Shown: in pieces, positions 50,923 through 60,029 of the stretch
Numbering within the stretch: the stretch's first letter is position 1
Layout: every line of letters begins with the position of its first letter
Origin: Streptomyces mangrovisoli
Lineage (GTDB): Bacteria > Actinomycetota > Actinomycetes > Streptomycetales > Streptomycetaceae
Direction: 5' to 3'
Length of the DNA stretch: 64,000 bases
NCBI RefSeq assembly: GCF_000974985.2
Contig: NZ_LAVA02000106.1
Coordinates: forward strand, 1 to 64,000
Made by a program: the position numbers and the translations under genes
The notes under the pieces: generated by a model
The model's input: the letters and a program-made list of their open reading frames with translations, nothing else
Databases searched by the model: none
What the model was told of the DNA's origin: nothing

Positions 50923-52269
50923 CTACGGCGCCCGCACGGCCCCCGGCTCCGCGACACCGCCGCCGTCCGGCCGCCCCTGCGCGGGCACGGCCGACGGCGG
51001 TGCGGCCTGCGCCGCCGTGCGCAGGCCGGGGACCGGGGAGGGCAGCAGCCACAGCACGGACAGGGCGCCGCCGACCGCCGCCACGGTGAACACCCCGCGC
51101 AGGCCGAGCGTCCCCGCGAGGGCGCCGCCGGTCAGCGCGCCCAGGGGGCGTATGCCGTAGTTGACCGTGACGTAGGCGCCGGTGACGCGGCTGCGCAGGG
51201 CGTCCGGGACGGCCGAGGCGATCACGGAGTTGAGGTTGACGTCGAGCAGCATCACGCCGAACGCGGACAGGAACTCGACAGCGCCCAGCATCCCGGCCCG
51301 CGCCCCGAGCGGGCCCGTGGCCGCGCAGATCAGGGCGAGGGGCGCCGGGAACAGCACGGCCCCCACCGCGCCGCTGCGGCCCACTCCGATCAGCCGGGCG
51401 ATCGCGGGCGCGGCCAGGGCGCCGCACAGTCCGCCGACCGCGCCGCCGCCCAGGGCCAGCCCGATCACGCCGGGTGTGAGGCCGAGCGTCCGGGTGGCGA
51501 ACAGCACCAGCAGGCCGTTGCCGGCGAGGAGCGTGAAGAAGTTGACCGTCGTCGTGCAGCCGAGGCACGCCCGCAGCACCGGATCGCGCACGACGAGGAC
51601 CAGCCCCTCCCGGGCACGCCGCAGCAGGGAGGGGCCCGCGGCCTCCGGCGCCGGTTCGATCACCCGGGTGCGCCCGACCAGGAACGCCGAGGCGAGGAAC
51701 GACAGCGCGTCGGCGAGCACCGCCACGGGCGCGGTCAGCACCTGGACGAGCCAGCCGCCGATCGCGGGACCGGCCACGAAGGACGCCGAACGGCCGGCGC
51801 TGAGCTTGCTGTTGGCGTCGACGTAGGCCGACGGCGGGACGAGGCGCACGAAGTAGGAGGAACAGGCCGTGCCGAAGACCACGCCCGCCGTGCCGGTCAG
51901 CAGGGCCATGACGTAGAGCTGGCCGAGGGTGACCGCGCCGCACAGGGCGGCCACCGGCAGGCTGAGCAGGGTGCACGCGCTGAGCAGGTCGGCGGCGACC
52001 ATGAGCCGGCGCTTGCTCGGGCTCCGGTCGACCCAGGCGCCCAGGACCAGCCCCAGCAGGCTGGGCGCCCAGGCCAGCGCGGTGAGCCGGGACACCTGGG
52101 CGGCGCCCGCGTGCAGGGTGCCCACCGCGACCAGGGGCAGGGCGAGTTCGGAGATCCGGTCGCCGAACTGGGAGACGGTCTGCCCGGCCCAGAAGCGCGC
52201 GAAGCGCCCGTCGCGCCAGAGCGGGCCGGGCCGTGGGGCAACGGCGTCGACGGCGTCCGGAGCGCTCAC
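50923..52269 (-). CDS. MFS transporter
   Basis: A protein of 448 residues with about 12 hydrophobic helices, of the MFS group that includes macrolide and enterobactin exporters. Typical pieces are RFWAGQTVSQFGDRISELALPL near the start and LGAWVDRSPSKRRLMV, the loop-2/3 motif. The cargo is unknown; these pumps export drugs or siderophores. The GTG at 52269 overlaps the ArsR-like stop (GTGA), so the regulator and pump form one operon. Confidence 0.9.
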   Translation of the reverse strand: MSAPDAVDAVAPRPGPLWRDGRFARFWAGQTVSQFGDRISELALPLVAVGTLHAGAAQVSRLTALAWAPSLLGLVLGAWVDRSPSKRRLMVAADLLSACTLLSLPVAALCGAVTLGQLYVMALLTGTAGVVFGTACSSYFVRLVPPSAYVDANSKLSAGRSASFVAGPAIGGWLVQVLTAPVAVLADALSFLASAFLVGRTRVIEPAPEAAGPSLLRRAREGLVLVVRDPVLRACLGCTTTVNFFTLLAGNGLLVLFATRTLGLTPGVIGLALGGGAVGGLCGALAAPAIARLIGVGRSGAVGAVLFPAPLALICAATGPLGARAGMLGAVEFLSAFGVMLLDVNLNSVIASAVPDALRSRVTGAYVTVNYGIRPLGALTGGALAGTLGLRGVFTVAAVGGALSVLWLLPSPVPGLRTAAQAAPPSAVPAQGRPDGGGVAEPGAVRAP

Positions 52270-52931
52270 GCCGGCCCCGCTCCACCGTCCGCGCCCCGCG
52301 GGCCGGCCGCCGCTTCCGAGCCCTCCAGATCGTCCGGGCCTTCCGGCCCTTCCGGAGCCTCCGGCAGGGCGTACAGGAGCAGGCGTACACCCCTGCTGCC
52401 GGTGGGCCGGTCGGCCGCGTCACGGGTGACGTACCGCGCGACCAGTTCCTCCATCTCGTCCTGGAGCGCGGCCAGTTCGTCGGAGGTGACGACAATCCGC
52501 GTGTTGGCCCCGCCCGCGCGCCGGGTCCACTCCGGCTCCAGGCCCGGTTCGGTCTCGGTCAGCCAGCGCAGCGGCAACTCGGCGCTGCGGGCGAAGAGTT
52601 CGCCGGACAGCACCCGGGCCGCCGACCGCCCCTCCGTGTCCTCGGGAACCTCGAACCGGAACCCGCGTGCCACCGCGGCCCAGCGCCGCTCGCGCCGGTC
52701 GGAGCCGCCCCGCGCGTCACGGACCAGGCCGAAGCCCGCCAGATGGCGCAGGTGCCAGCTGGTCACCGAGGGCGTGGCGCCGACATGCGGGGAGAGCCGG
52801 GTGGCGGTGGCCGGTCCGTACCGTTGCAGGCGTTCGAGGATCGCGAGCCGCACCGGATGGGCGAGGGCCCGCATCGCCCTCGGGTCGGTTATCTCTATGT
52901 CGCCGTATCGATTTCCCTGACCGGAGTCCAT
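52266..52931 (-). CDS. ArsR-like winged-helix regulator of the MFS pump
   Basis: A protein of 221 residues. The N-terminal winged helix (ITDPRAMRALAHPVRLAILERLQRYGPATATRLSPHVGATPSVTSWHLRHLAGFGLV) is the HTH_20/ArsR type without the classical metal Cys residues. The C-terminal ~120 residues are an unassigned sensor part ending in an acidic Pro/Glu/Gly tail. It probably represses its own operon; a repeat-rich promoter lies directly upstream. The ATG at 52931 has no ribosome binding site, which fits leaderless translation. Confidence 0.88.
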   Translation of the reverse strand: MDSGQGNRYGDIEITDPRAMRALAHPVRLAILERLQRYGPATATRLSPHVGATPSVTSWHLRHLAGFGLVRDARGGSDRRERRWAAVARGFRFEVPEDTEGRSAARVLSGELFARSAELPLRWLTETEPGLEPEWTRRAGGANTRIVVTSDELAALQDEMEELVARYVTRDAADRPTGSRGVRLLLYALPEAPEGPEGPDDLEGSEAAAGPRGADGGAGPA

Positions 52932-52933
52932 GA

Positions 52934-52976
52934 CGTGAGAGTGTTCTCTCGGAATTCGTGAGAGTCAAGTCTCACG
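52934..52976 (-). promoter_or_regulatory. Promoter and operator repeats of the ArsR-MFS operon
   Basis: On the minus strand TTGACT (52968-52963) and AACACT (52945-52940) are spaced 17 bases apart, with the ATG only 8 bases further. Two direct CGTGAGAGT copies (52934-52942, 52957-52965) and an inverted TCTCACG (52970-52976) overlap the promoter. The 52957/52970 pair forms CGTGAGA-N6-TCTCACG. Confidence 0.65.
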
Positions 52977-52992
52977 TCTGCCCGGCGACCCG

Positions 52993-54306
52993 TCAGGAAG
53001 CCTGTGGTGTAAGGCGTTTGTGGCCCCTGCGGTCGTAGTACGCCGTCATCGCGAAACCGAAGACCAGGGCCAGGAGCGTGCCGATGGCGATCATCAGCCA
53101 GGCTCGGGCGAGTCCGGCGTCGGCTCGCGCGGAGAAGTAGAGGATCGCGCGGACCCCGTCGCTGAGCTGGCGCATCGGTTCGAAGACGGAGAGGAAGCGG
53201 TAGAAGCCGGGGACGGCCTGGAGCGGGACGGTCGCGCCCGAGGAGGGCAGGCCGAGGACGATGAAGACGAACATGGAGACCAGCTGGCCGATGCCGCCGA
53301 ACGCGGCGTTGATGGCCTGCACGCCGAGGCCCACGGCGAGGGCGGCGCAGTAGGAGTAGATCCACAGCAGCGGCAGATGGGAGGCGTCCATGCCGAGGAT
53401 GCCGACGGTGGCCGCCATGACCAGGGAGACGGTGAGGACGGTGATGCCCGCCGTCATCAGCATCTTCAGCAGCAGGGTCTGGGTGCGGTCCACCGGGACC
53501 GTGGGGCGGCGGGTGTGCCAGGGGCCGAGCTCGATGTCGGCGTAGCCGAGGGCGCCGTCCACGCCGGTGTGGATGATGTTGCCGCCGATGAACCCGGTCA
53601 GCACGAGCAGCAGGGTGTAGTAGAAGGCGGACAGGCCGAGCCCGCTGTGCCGGCCGATGGGGTGCCCGACGGCGGTGACGACGTCGACCGGGTCCGCGAG
53701 GAGCAGCCGGGTCGTCGCGTCCGCGGCCGTGTGCGCGGTCAGCTGCTTTCCGATGGTCGCCGACGCCTGCTGCGCGGCCGCCGTGGTGATCTTCGAGGCG
53801 AGCGACGAACCCAGGCTGCCCTTGCCGGGGTTGGTGAGCACGGTGAGCGTGGGCCGCGTGGTCGCGCCGGTCGTGGTCAGCGCGGCCACGGAGTCGGTGA
53901 AGCGCGGCGGGACGACGAGGGCGCCGTACACCCTGCCGCTGTCCAGCTGGTCCTGGGCCTCGGCGCGGGTCAGGGTGCGCCAGTCGGCCGTACCGCCGCC
54001 GGAGGTGACCACCGCCCGGGTGATCTGGGTGCCCAGATTCGTCCGGGCGCCGGGCAGCGGGGCGCTCCGGTCGCCGTTCACCAGGGCGATGGGCAGGTGG
54101 TGCAGGTCCTCGTCGGGGTGGACGATGCCGCCCATGTAGAGCAGGGAGAGCAGCAGCGCGAGCAGGCCGGTCAGGACGGTCGGCATCAGCCACAGCCGGG
54201 GGCGGCGCAGCAGCGCGGCCGCACGGGCTCCGGCCGGGCTGCGGGGTCGGTCGGTGCCGGGGCCGCCGGATGCGGCGTCGTCCTCGGCGGGCAGGTGGTC
54301 GTCCAT
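52993..54306 (-). CDS. DUF3533/YhgE-Pip-like membrane protein
   Basis: A protein of 437 residues. One N-terminal membrane helix (about 45-65, LWLMPTVLTGLLALLLSLLY) is followed by a ~180-residue extracellular domain (IALVNGDRSAPLPGARTNLG...) and five C-terminal membrane helices. This resembles ABC-2-type permeases without ATPase, as in the YhgE/Pip and SNG1-related families. Members are linked to export or drug resistance. The ATG at 54306 has no clear ribosome binding site; the frame runs to 54348. It is divergent from a TetR regulator 113 bases away, its likely controller. Confidence 0.85.
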   Translation of the reverse strand: MDDHLPAEDDAASGGPGTDRPRSPAGARAAALLRRPRLWLMPTVLTGLLALLLSLLYMGGIVHPDEDLHHLPIALVNGDRSAPLPGARTNLGTQITRAVVTSGGGTADWRTLTRAEAQDQLDSGRVYGALVVPPRFTDSVAALTTTGATTRPTLTVLTNPGKGSLGSSLASKITTAAAQQASATIGKQLTAHTAADATTRLLLADPVDVVTAVGHPIGRHSGLGLSAFYYTLLLVLTGFIGGNIIHTGVDGALGYADIELGPWHTRRPTVPVDRTQTLLLKMLMTAGITVLTVSLVMAATVGILGMDASHLPLLWIYSYCAALAVGLGVQAINAAFGGIGQLVSMFVFIVLGLPSSGATVPLQAVPGFYRFLSVFEPMRQLSDGVRAILYFSARADAGLARAWLMIAIGTLLALVFGFAMTAYYDRRGHKRLTPQAS

Positions 54307-54419
54307 GGGGGCAGTCTGACGCCGGACCCGGGGCCGGACGGTGCACAAACACGCCGGGCCGCCGCCTCATATGCTGGGGCGGCTTCCGATGCTCCGACCC
54401 TCGAGGAAAGGGACTGGTC

Positions 54420-54986
54420 ATGGCCCGCGCCGGCCTCACGACCGAGCTCGTCGTCGCGGCCGCCGCCGATCTCGCCGACGAGTCCGGCTTCGAGAACGTC
54501 ACCCTGTCCGCGCTGGCCCGCCGCTTCGGCGTGAAGGACGCGAGCCTGTACTCGCATGTGCGGGGCCTTCAGGACCTGCGCACGCGGGTCGCGCTGCTCG
54601 CGGGCGGCGAGCTGATCGACCGGATCGCGGCGGCGGTGGCGGGGCGGGCCGGGAAGGACGCGCTCGTCGCGTTCGCGGGCGCCTACCGGCGGTACGCGCT
54701 GGAGCGGCCGGGCCGGTACGCGGCCACGCAGATCCGCGTCGACCAGGCCCTGGTCGCCGACTCCCCCGCCCTGCGCCGCACCGCCGAGATCACCTACGGC
54801 ATGTTGCGTGCGTACGGCCTGGAGGAACCCGATCTCACGGACGCCGTACGCCTGTTGCGCAGCGCCTTCCACGGGTACTGCGCCCTGGAGGCGGCCGGCG
54901 GCTTCGGCGCGCCCCGCGAGGTGCAGGCGTCCTGGGACAAGGCGGTCGACGCGCTGCATGTGGCGCTGGAGCACTGGCCGCGGTGA
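54420..54986 (+). CDS. TetR/AcrR family regulator
   Basis: A protein of 188 residues. The N-terminal HTH (LVVAAAADLADESGFENVTLSALARRFGVKDASLYSHV) is followed by a TetR_C-type ligand domain (PALRRTAEITYGMLRAYGLEEPD). The ATG at 54420 follows GGAAAGGG. It is divergent from the DUF3533 membrane protein gene and probably represses it. The ligand is unknown. Confidence 0.9.
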   Translation: MARAGLTTELVVAAAADLADESGFENVTLSALARRFGVKDASLYSHVRGLQDLRTRVALLAGGELIDRIAAAVAGRAGKDALVAFAGAYRRYALERPGRYAATQIRVDQALVADSPALRRTAEITYGMLRAYGLEEPDLTDAVRLLRSAFHGYCALEAAGGFGAPREVQASWDKAVDALHVALEHWPR

Positions 54987-55051
54987 CACGGCCCCGGGTC
55001 GCCGGTGGGCCACCCGGTCGGGCGGTTCGCCCGGTCGAGCCGTTCGCCCGG

Positions 55052-55420
55052 TCAGGCGGCCCGTTCGGCCGCGGAGCGTTCGACGCAGAACTCGTTGCCC
55101 TCCGGGTCGGCGAGCACGGCCCAGCCCGTGCCGTCCGGCTTGCGGCGGTCGTCGACCAGGGCGGCGCCGAGCGCGAGCAGCCGTTCGACCTCCGCGTCCC
55201 GGGTGCGGTCCTGCGGCTGAAGGTCGAGATGGAGCCGGTTCTTGGCCGACTTGGCCTCCGGCACGGTGACGAAGAGCAGCCCGGCGCCGGCGATCAGCGC
55301 CTCCGGATCGCCGGGCCGGTCGTCCTCGTGCAGGGGCTGTCCAAGGGCCTGGGACCAGAAGCTGCCGAGCGTGTAGGCGTCGGCGCAGTCCACGGTGATG
55401 TGACGGATGGCTGAGGTCAT
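55052..55420 (-). CDS. VOC family (glyoxalase/bleomycin-resistance-like) protein
   Basis: A protein of 122 residues, the standard single-VOC length: RHITVDCADAYTLGSFWSQALG, RLHLDLQPQDR and ADPEGNEFCVE. The metal-ligand-type His and Glu positions are kept. The substrate is unknown. The ATG at 55420 overlaps the stop of the DUF2264 gene (ATGA), so it is translationally coupled to it. Confidence 0.9.
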   Translation of the reverse strand: MTSAIRHITVDCADAYTLGSFWSQALGQPLHEDDRPGDPEALIAGAGLLFVTVPEAKSAKNRLHLDLQPQDRTRDAEVERLLALGAALVDDRRKPDGTGWAVLADPEGNEFCVERSAAERAA

Positions 55421-57144
55421 GCCGGGGATTCTGCTTCGGCGGCCCGGGGCGGGGCAACGGAGTTGTTCCGCACGGTCCCGTCGCCCGGGTGCACCCGCAG
55501 GGCCGGTCCGCCGGCGAACCGGACGGTCAACTCGCCGTTCCCGTGGGGCTGTACGGTCACCGAGGCGGCCAGGGGCGCGGGGTCCGGGTCGGCGGTGAGC
55601 CGGGCCAGCACGACGAACAGGGTGTCGCCTTCGCCCGTCGTGCCGGTGAGGGCGTCGGACAGGCCCAGCACGGGCAGGAGTTCGGCCCGCAGGCCCTCGC
55701 CGTCCGCCGACCATCCGGTCACCCGCACCTCCGTGCCGGGTGCGGCGCGGGACACCACGTGCGTACGCACCTCCACCGCGCCGTGCGCCAGCACCACGCT
55801 GGTCACCCGGGCGCCCCCGCCCGCCGTGTGCCGGGACGCCGCCCAGCCGTCCCCGGTGCCGAGCGGCTCGATGCCGGTGCGGCCCGGGTCGCCGCCGACG
55901 AAGACGCTGTTGTCGTACGACGGCGTGGGCCGGGTCGCGGTGGAGTAGGCGAGCCGGGTGTAGTGGGGGTCGTAGCGGACGTCCTCGCTGCCGTGGTTGT
56001 GCAGCCGGACGAGCCCGTCCGAACGGGTCGACTGGAGCAGCCAGTTGGGCTGCGAGATCGCGGTGACCGCGTCCTCGCGCCCGCTCGGTCCGGCCTCCTC
56101 CGGCGCCGTCCACACCGGGTGGTCAGCCGGGAGCAGCAGGCCGAGGAAGCCCTTGCTCGCCCAGTACGGGGAGCCGGGGCCCGAATACTCCTGGAGGACC
56201 GTCTCGTCGGGGCCGTGCCAGCCGAGGGTGAGCACGCCGTGCTCGTCGGTGGCGCCCCGGTCCAGGAAGTAGCGGAGCGCGCCGGACGCGAGCCGGCGGG
56301 TCTCGCCCGGGGCCAGCGGGGTGCGCCCGGTCAGCGCGCCGAGAAAGAGCGGGGCCGCGGTCGCGAACCGGTACGTCAGCGAACGGCCCTGGTGCAGCGG
56401 GGCGCCGTCGCCGCCGAACAGCCTTGCGTAGTCGGCGAGATGGGCCTCCAGGCGGCCGGCGTAGCGGTCGAGCAGGGGCGCGTCGCCGTCGAGCCAGGCG
56501 TGCAGCACCGGGTAGAGGTGCAGGGCCCAGCCGTTGTAGTAGTCGAACTTGCGCCCGTCGCCGTCGGTGTACCAGCCGCCGCCGAGGTACCACTTCTCGA
56601 TCCGTTCCAGGCCCCGGTCGACGGCGGCGCGGGCGGCGTCGGGCTCGTGGCCGGCCTCGGCGAGGAAGCCGCCGACCGTCACCGGGAACAACTCCCAGTT
56701 GCAGGGCCAGGGTTCGGCGGTCAGGGCGTCGGCGAGCCAGGCCGCGGCGCGCTGCCGTACGGCGTCGTCGAGCCGGTCCCACAGCAGCGGACGGGTCAGC
56801 CGCAGGGCGAGGGCGACGGAGGCGGCCTCGACGAGCGGCTGGCCGCGGTCCTCGACGCGCGGCCATACGCCCGCGGTCCCGGCGGCGAGGCCGTCGGCGT
56901 AGCGGGCGAGGACGTCCTCGTCGCGGCGGAAGGCCGCGAGGAGCAGGGTGCGCGCGTAGCCCTCGAGCCCGTCGGACAGCCGCCCCGAGCGGCTCGGGCG
57001 GCCGCCGGGCAGATGGTAGAGGGCCTGGTCGGGGGTGGCGTACGGCGCCACCGCGGCGAGCAGGGCGTCGGCCGCGGCCTCCCAGTGGGCGCGGGTGAAG
57101 CCGGTGAACGGGCTCAGGGTGCGGTCGTCGGGCGGCAGGTGCAT
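55417..57144 (-). CDS. DUF2264 family protein
   Basis: A protein of 575 residues. The N-terminal ~360 residues form an (alpha/alpha)-barrel-like helical region (SDGLEGYARTLLLAAFRRDED, NWELFPVTVGGFLAEAGHE, KFDYYNGWALHLYPVLHAW) typical of DUF2264. A beta-rich C-terminal domain follows. These proteins are thought to act on polysaccharide-derived uronic or related sugars; the reaction is not certain. There is no signal peptide. The ATG at 57144 has GGAAGGACC upstream. It lies next to a secreted GH43, which fits glycan utilisation. Confidence 0.85.
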   Translation of the reverse strand: MHLPPDDRTLSPFTGFTRAHWEAAADALLAAVAPYATPDQALYHLPGGRPSRSGRLSDGLEGYARTLLLAAFRRDEDVLARYADGLAAGTAGVWPRVEDRGQPLVEAASVALALRLTRPLLWDRLDDAVRQRAAAWLADALTAEPWPCNWELFPVTVGGFLAEAGHEPDAARAAVDRGLERIEKWYLGGGWYTDGDGRKFDYYNGWALHLYPVLHAWLDGDAPLLDRYAGRLEAHLADYARLFGGDGAPLHQGRSLTYRFATAAPLFLGALTGRTPLAPGETRRLASGALRYFLDRGATDEHGVLTLGWHGPDETVLQEYSGPGSPYWASKGFLGLLLPADHPVWTAPEEAGPSGREDAVTAISQPNWLLQSTRSDGLVRLHNHGSEDVRYDPHYTRLAYSTATRPTPSYDNSVFVGGDPGRTGIEPLGTGDGWAASRHTAGGGARVTSVVLAHGAVEVRTHVVSRAAPGTEVRVTGWSADGEGLRAELLPVLGLSDALTGTTGEGDTLFVVLARLTADPDPAPLAASVTVQPHGNGELTVRFAGGPALRVHPGDGTVRNNSVAPPRAAEAESPA

Positions 57145-57292
57145 CGGGTGGTCGGGTCCTTCCGTCCGTCCGGCGGGGCCTGGGGCGCCCCGGTTCCGGT
57201 CGGGACGCCCCAGGGTCCTATCCCACCTGCTTCCCGCACCCGTGCGCCAGAGGCAGTCGGCGGGCGGTCGGGCGGTGGGGGTGGAGACGGGC

Positions 57293-58702
57293 TCAGGTGC
57301 CGCGGGTCCACTGCTGGTTGGTGGCGCCGCTGCAGGTGTAGGTGATGATGGCCGCGGAGTTGGCGGTGGACGCGCCGGAGACGTCCAGGCACTTGCCGCT
57401 CGCCCGGGACTTGACGGTCACGTAGGACCCGGAGGTGGTGACCGACCACTGCTGGGTGGTGGCCCCGGTGCAGTCCTCCTGGGTGACGTTCGTGGCGTTC
57501 TCCTGCAGGCACAACGAGCTTCCACGGCCCATCAGTTCGGCGTATCCGGAGCCGAGGTCCTTGAACCACCACTTCTGGTTGCCGCCGCCGTTGCAGGTGT
57601 ACTGACTGATCGCGACGCCCTCCCAGAGCGACTGGTTCGGCACGTCGGCGCACTTCGAACTGTTGCGCGCGACAAGCGTGTTGTAGGTGGCGCTGGTGCC
57701 GGTGACCGTGCCGGCGGCGGTGTCGACGGCGATCTCCGGGTACCAGGACATGGACATCGTGGTGGAGGTCGGGAAGGTCAGCGGCAGCCACACGTAGCGG
57801 GAGTCGTTCACGGTGCCGCCGAAGGAGTCGCCCCAGCGGTCGCCCATGTAGAGGTAGGCGGTGCCGGAGGTGCCGGTGACCGGAAGGACGTACGCGGTCT
57901 GCGAGTTGTAGGCCGTCGAGTCGCCGACGGTGGACCAGGAGGTCCAGGGGCCGGCGAGGCTGGTGGCGGTGGCGTACTCCTGCTGGTTGGCGCTCCAGCC
58001 GGTGGCGCCCGACGTGAGCATGAAGTAGACCCCGCCCCGTTTGAACAGCGCGGGGGCCTCGCGGTGGCCGCCGGGCCAGGGGTTGGCGACCAGGGCGGCG
58101 ATGCCGGTGTAGTCGGCGGTGAGCCGGTAGATCTGCAGGTCGTAGTTCTCGTTGGCGGCCGAGACCATGTACGCGGTGCCGTCGGTGTCGACGTACGTCG
58201 TCAGGTCGCGGGACATGTACTGGCCGAGCGGCTGGAAGCTGCCCTGGTAGGTGTAGGTGCCGTCGACCGTGTCGGAGACGGCGACCGCGGCGCGGGCCTG
58301 GCTGTAGTCGACGCCGTTCTCCTTGTGCATCCACATCACGTACTTCCCCGTGGACGCGTTGTAGACGACCTTCGGGCGCTCGATGTAGGCGGTGGCGAGT
58401 TCGGCGGCGGAGGACTGGGTGAGGACGTGGGCCCGGAACTCCCAGTTCTTCAGGTCGGTGGAGCGGTAGGCGTCGACGTAGCGGAAGGTGTCGTCGGCGT
58501 TGCGGTCCTCGCCGAACCAGTAGTAGTACGAGCCGACCTTGATGACCCCGCCGCCGTGCGCCTGGACGGCGGCGCCGGAGGTGTCCGTGAACTTGGTGCC
58601 GTTGGTGACCGTCTGGGCCGCGGCCTGGGCGGGCGCGGCGGCGGCGAGCGCGCCGAACAGCGCCAGACAGCAGGCCAGCAGGATGGCGTACGCACGTCTC
58701 AT
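57293..58702 (-). CDS. Secreted GH43 exo-beta-1,3-galactanase-type hydrolase with RICIN domain
   Basis: A protein of 469 residues. A signal peptide (1-28, ending APAQAAA) precedes a five-bladed propeller catalytic domain (about 30-325) and a RICIN/CBM13 lectin domain (about 340-469; QxW repeats QKWWF, QQWS, QQWT). The catalytic domain fits GH43 subfamily 24: AHGGGVIKVGSYYYWFGED where most GH43 enzymes carry the base Asp, then Glu109 (IERPKVVY), Glu215 (HREAPALF) and Gln268 (NSQTAYVL). In the characterised subfamily a Gln replaces the base. It should remove galactose from beta-1,3-galactan side chains. The ATG at 58702 follows GGGAG. Confidence 0.88.
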   Translation of the reverse strand: MRRAYAILLACCLALFGALAAAAPAQAAAQTVTNGTKFTDTSGAAVQAHGGGVIKVGSYYYWFGEDRNADDTFRYVDAYRSTDLKNWEFRAHVLTQSSAAELATAYIERPKVVYNASTGKYVMWMHKENGVDYSQARAAVAVSDTVDGTYTYQGSFQPLGQYMSRDLTTYVDTDGTAYMVSAANENYDLQIYRLTADYTGIAALVANPWPGGHREAPALFKRGGVYFMLTSGATGWSANQQEYATATSLAGPWTSWSTVGDSTAYNSQTAYVLPVTGTSGTAYLYMGDRWGDSFGGTVNDSRYVWLPLTFPTSTTMSMSWYPEIAVDTAAGTVTGTSATYNTLVARNSSKCADVPNQSLWEGVAISQYTCNGGGNQKWWFKDLGSGYAELMGRGSSLCLQENATNVTQEDCTGATTQQWSVTTSGSYVTVKSRASGKCLDVSGASTANSAAIITYTCSGATNQQWTRGT

Positions 58703-58869
58703 CTCTCGCGCTCCCGTGTCTCGTCATGTCCGGTAGGGCGAACGGCATTTGTCATCGCGAACGCGGAAAAGGTACGGGCGGGATGCGGGGAGGTCAACGG
58801 GTTGAACGACGTCGCCTGCGACGGGCCTGCGGCGGGCTTGGCGGGGTGTGCGGGTGCGGTCACGTCGTG

Positions 58870-59026
58870 GCTGATCGCGCAGTTCCCCGCGCCCCTGTGA
58901 GGCTGGGGGTGGACGCTCGGCGTAGTGCCCCCCGTGCGGGCGCGTCGTGGCTGATCGCGCAGTTCCCCGCGCCCCTGAGGGGGTCGGGGGCCGGGGATCC
59001 CCAAGGGCGCGGGGAGCTGCGTGAGC
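58870..59026. repeat. Dispersed GC-rich repeat, cluster E
   Basis: Two inverted copies (about 58871-58897 and 58951-58977; CGCGCAGTTCCCCGCGCCCC) spaced 80 bases apart, and a degenerate direct copy (about 59004-59026), lie in the 364-base gap between the GH43 and mmuM starts. No gene is seen there. Confidence 0.85.
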
Positions 59027-59066
59027 GGGATCCGTCGGTTGGTGGGTGATCGGTTAGCGTCTGGGT

Positions 59067-60002
59067 ATGACCGGCACACCCACCGCTTCCCTCGCCGACG
59101 CGCTCGCCTCCGGGACCCTGGTCCTCGACGGCGGGATGTCCAACCAGCTCGAGTCCGCGGGCTTCGACCTCAGCGACGCGCTGTGGTCGGCGCGGCTGCT
59201 CGCGGAGCGGCCCGAGGCGATCACCGAGGCGCACCTCGCGTACTTCACCGCGGGCGCGAGCGTCGCGATCACCGCCAGCTATCAGGCCACCTTCGAGGGG
59301 TTCGCCGCCCGCGGCGTCGGCCCCGCAGAGGCGGCCCGGCTGCTGCGGCTCAGCGTGGAGCTCGCCCGCGAGGCGGCCCGCCGGGCGCGGGCCGGGGACG
59401 CCGGGCGGCCGCTGTGGGTGGCGGCCTCCGTGGGGCCGTACGGGGCGATGCTCGCGGACGGCTCCGAGTACCGCGGGAACTACGGCCTGAGCGTGGCCGA
59501 CCTGGAGCGGTTCCACCGGCCGCGGATGGAGACGCTGGCCGAGGCCGGGCCGGACGTGTTCGCGCTGGAGACGGTGCCCGACGCGGCCGAGGCGCAGGCG
59601 CTGCTGCGGGCGGTGCGCGGGCTCGGGGTCCCGGCGTGGCTGTCGTACACCGTCGACGGGGACCGGACCCGGGCCGGCCAGCCGCTGGCGGAGGCGTTCG
59701 CACCGGCCGCCGACGTGGACGAGATCGTGGCGGTCGGCGTGAACTGCTGCGCGCCGCAGGACGTGGAGCGTGCCGTCGAGACGGCGGCCCGGGTGACGGG
59801 CAAGCCTGTCGTCGTCTACCCCAACAGCGGCGAGAGCTGGGACGCGGGCGCCCGCGCCTGGACCGGCCGCACCACCTTCGGCCCGGACCGGGTCAGGTCG
59901 TGGCGCGACGCGGGGGCGCGCCTGGTGGGCGGCTGCTGCCGGGTGGGGCCGGAGGGGATCGTGGCGATCGCCGGGGCGCTGGAGGGCGGCGGGGCGCAGT
60001 AG
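59067..60002 (+). CDS. mmuM: Homocysteine S-methyltransferase
   Basis: A protein of 311 residues with the homocysteine methyltransferase barrel: LDGGMSNQLESAGFDLSDALWSARLL, ASVGPYGAMLADGSEY, and zinc Cys ligands in GVNCCAPQ and GGCCRVGP. It transfers a methyl group from S-methylmethionine (or SAM) to homocysteine, giving methionine. The ATG at 59067 has no strong ribosome binding site. It stands alone; an eight-copy tandem array follows. Confidence 0.94.
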   Translation: MTGTPTASLADALASGTLVLDGGMSNQLESAGFDLSDALWSARLLAERPEAITEAHLAYFTAGASVAITASYQATFEGFAARGVGPAEAARLLRLSVELAREAARRARAGDAGRPLWVAASVGPYGAMLADGSEYRGNYGLSVADLERFHRPRMETLAEAGPDVFALETVPDAAEAQALLRAVRGLGVPAWLSYTVDGDRTRAGQPLAEAFAPAADVDEIVAVGVNCCAPQDVERAVETAARVTGKPVVVYPNSGESWDAGARAWTGRTTFGPDRVRSWRDAGARLVGGCCRVGPEGIVAIAGALEGGGAQ

Positions 60003-60029
60003 GACGACGGGGCGCCGGCGGGCCGGCCG

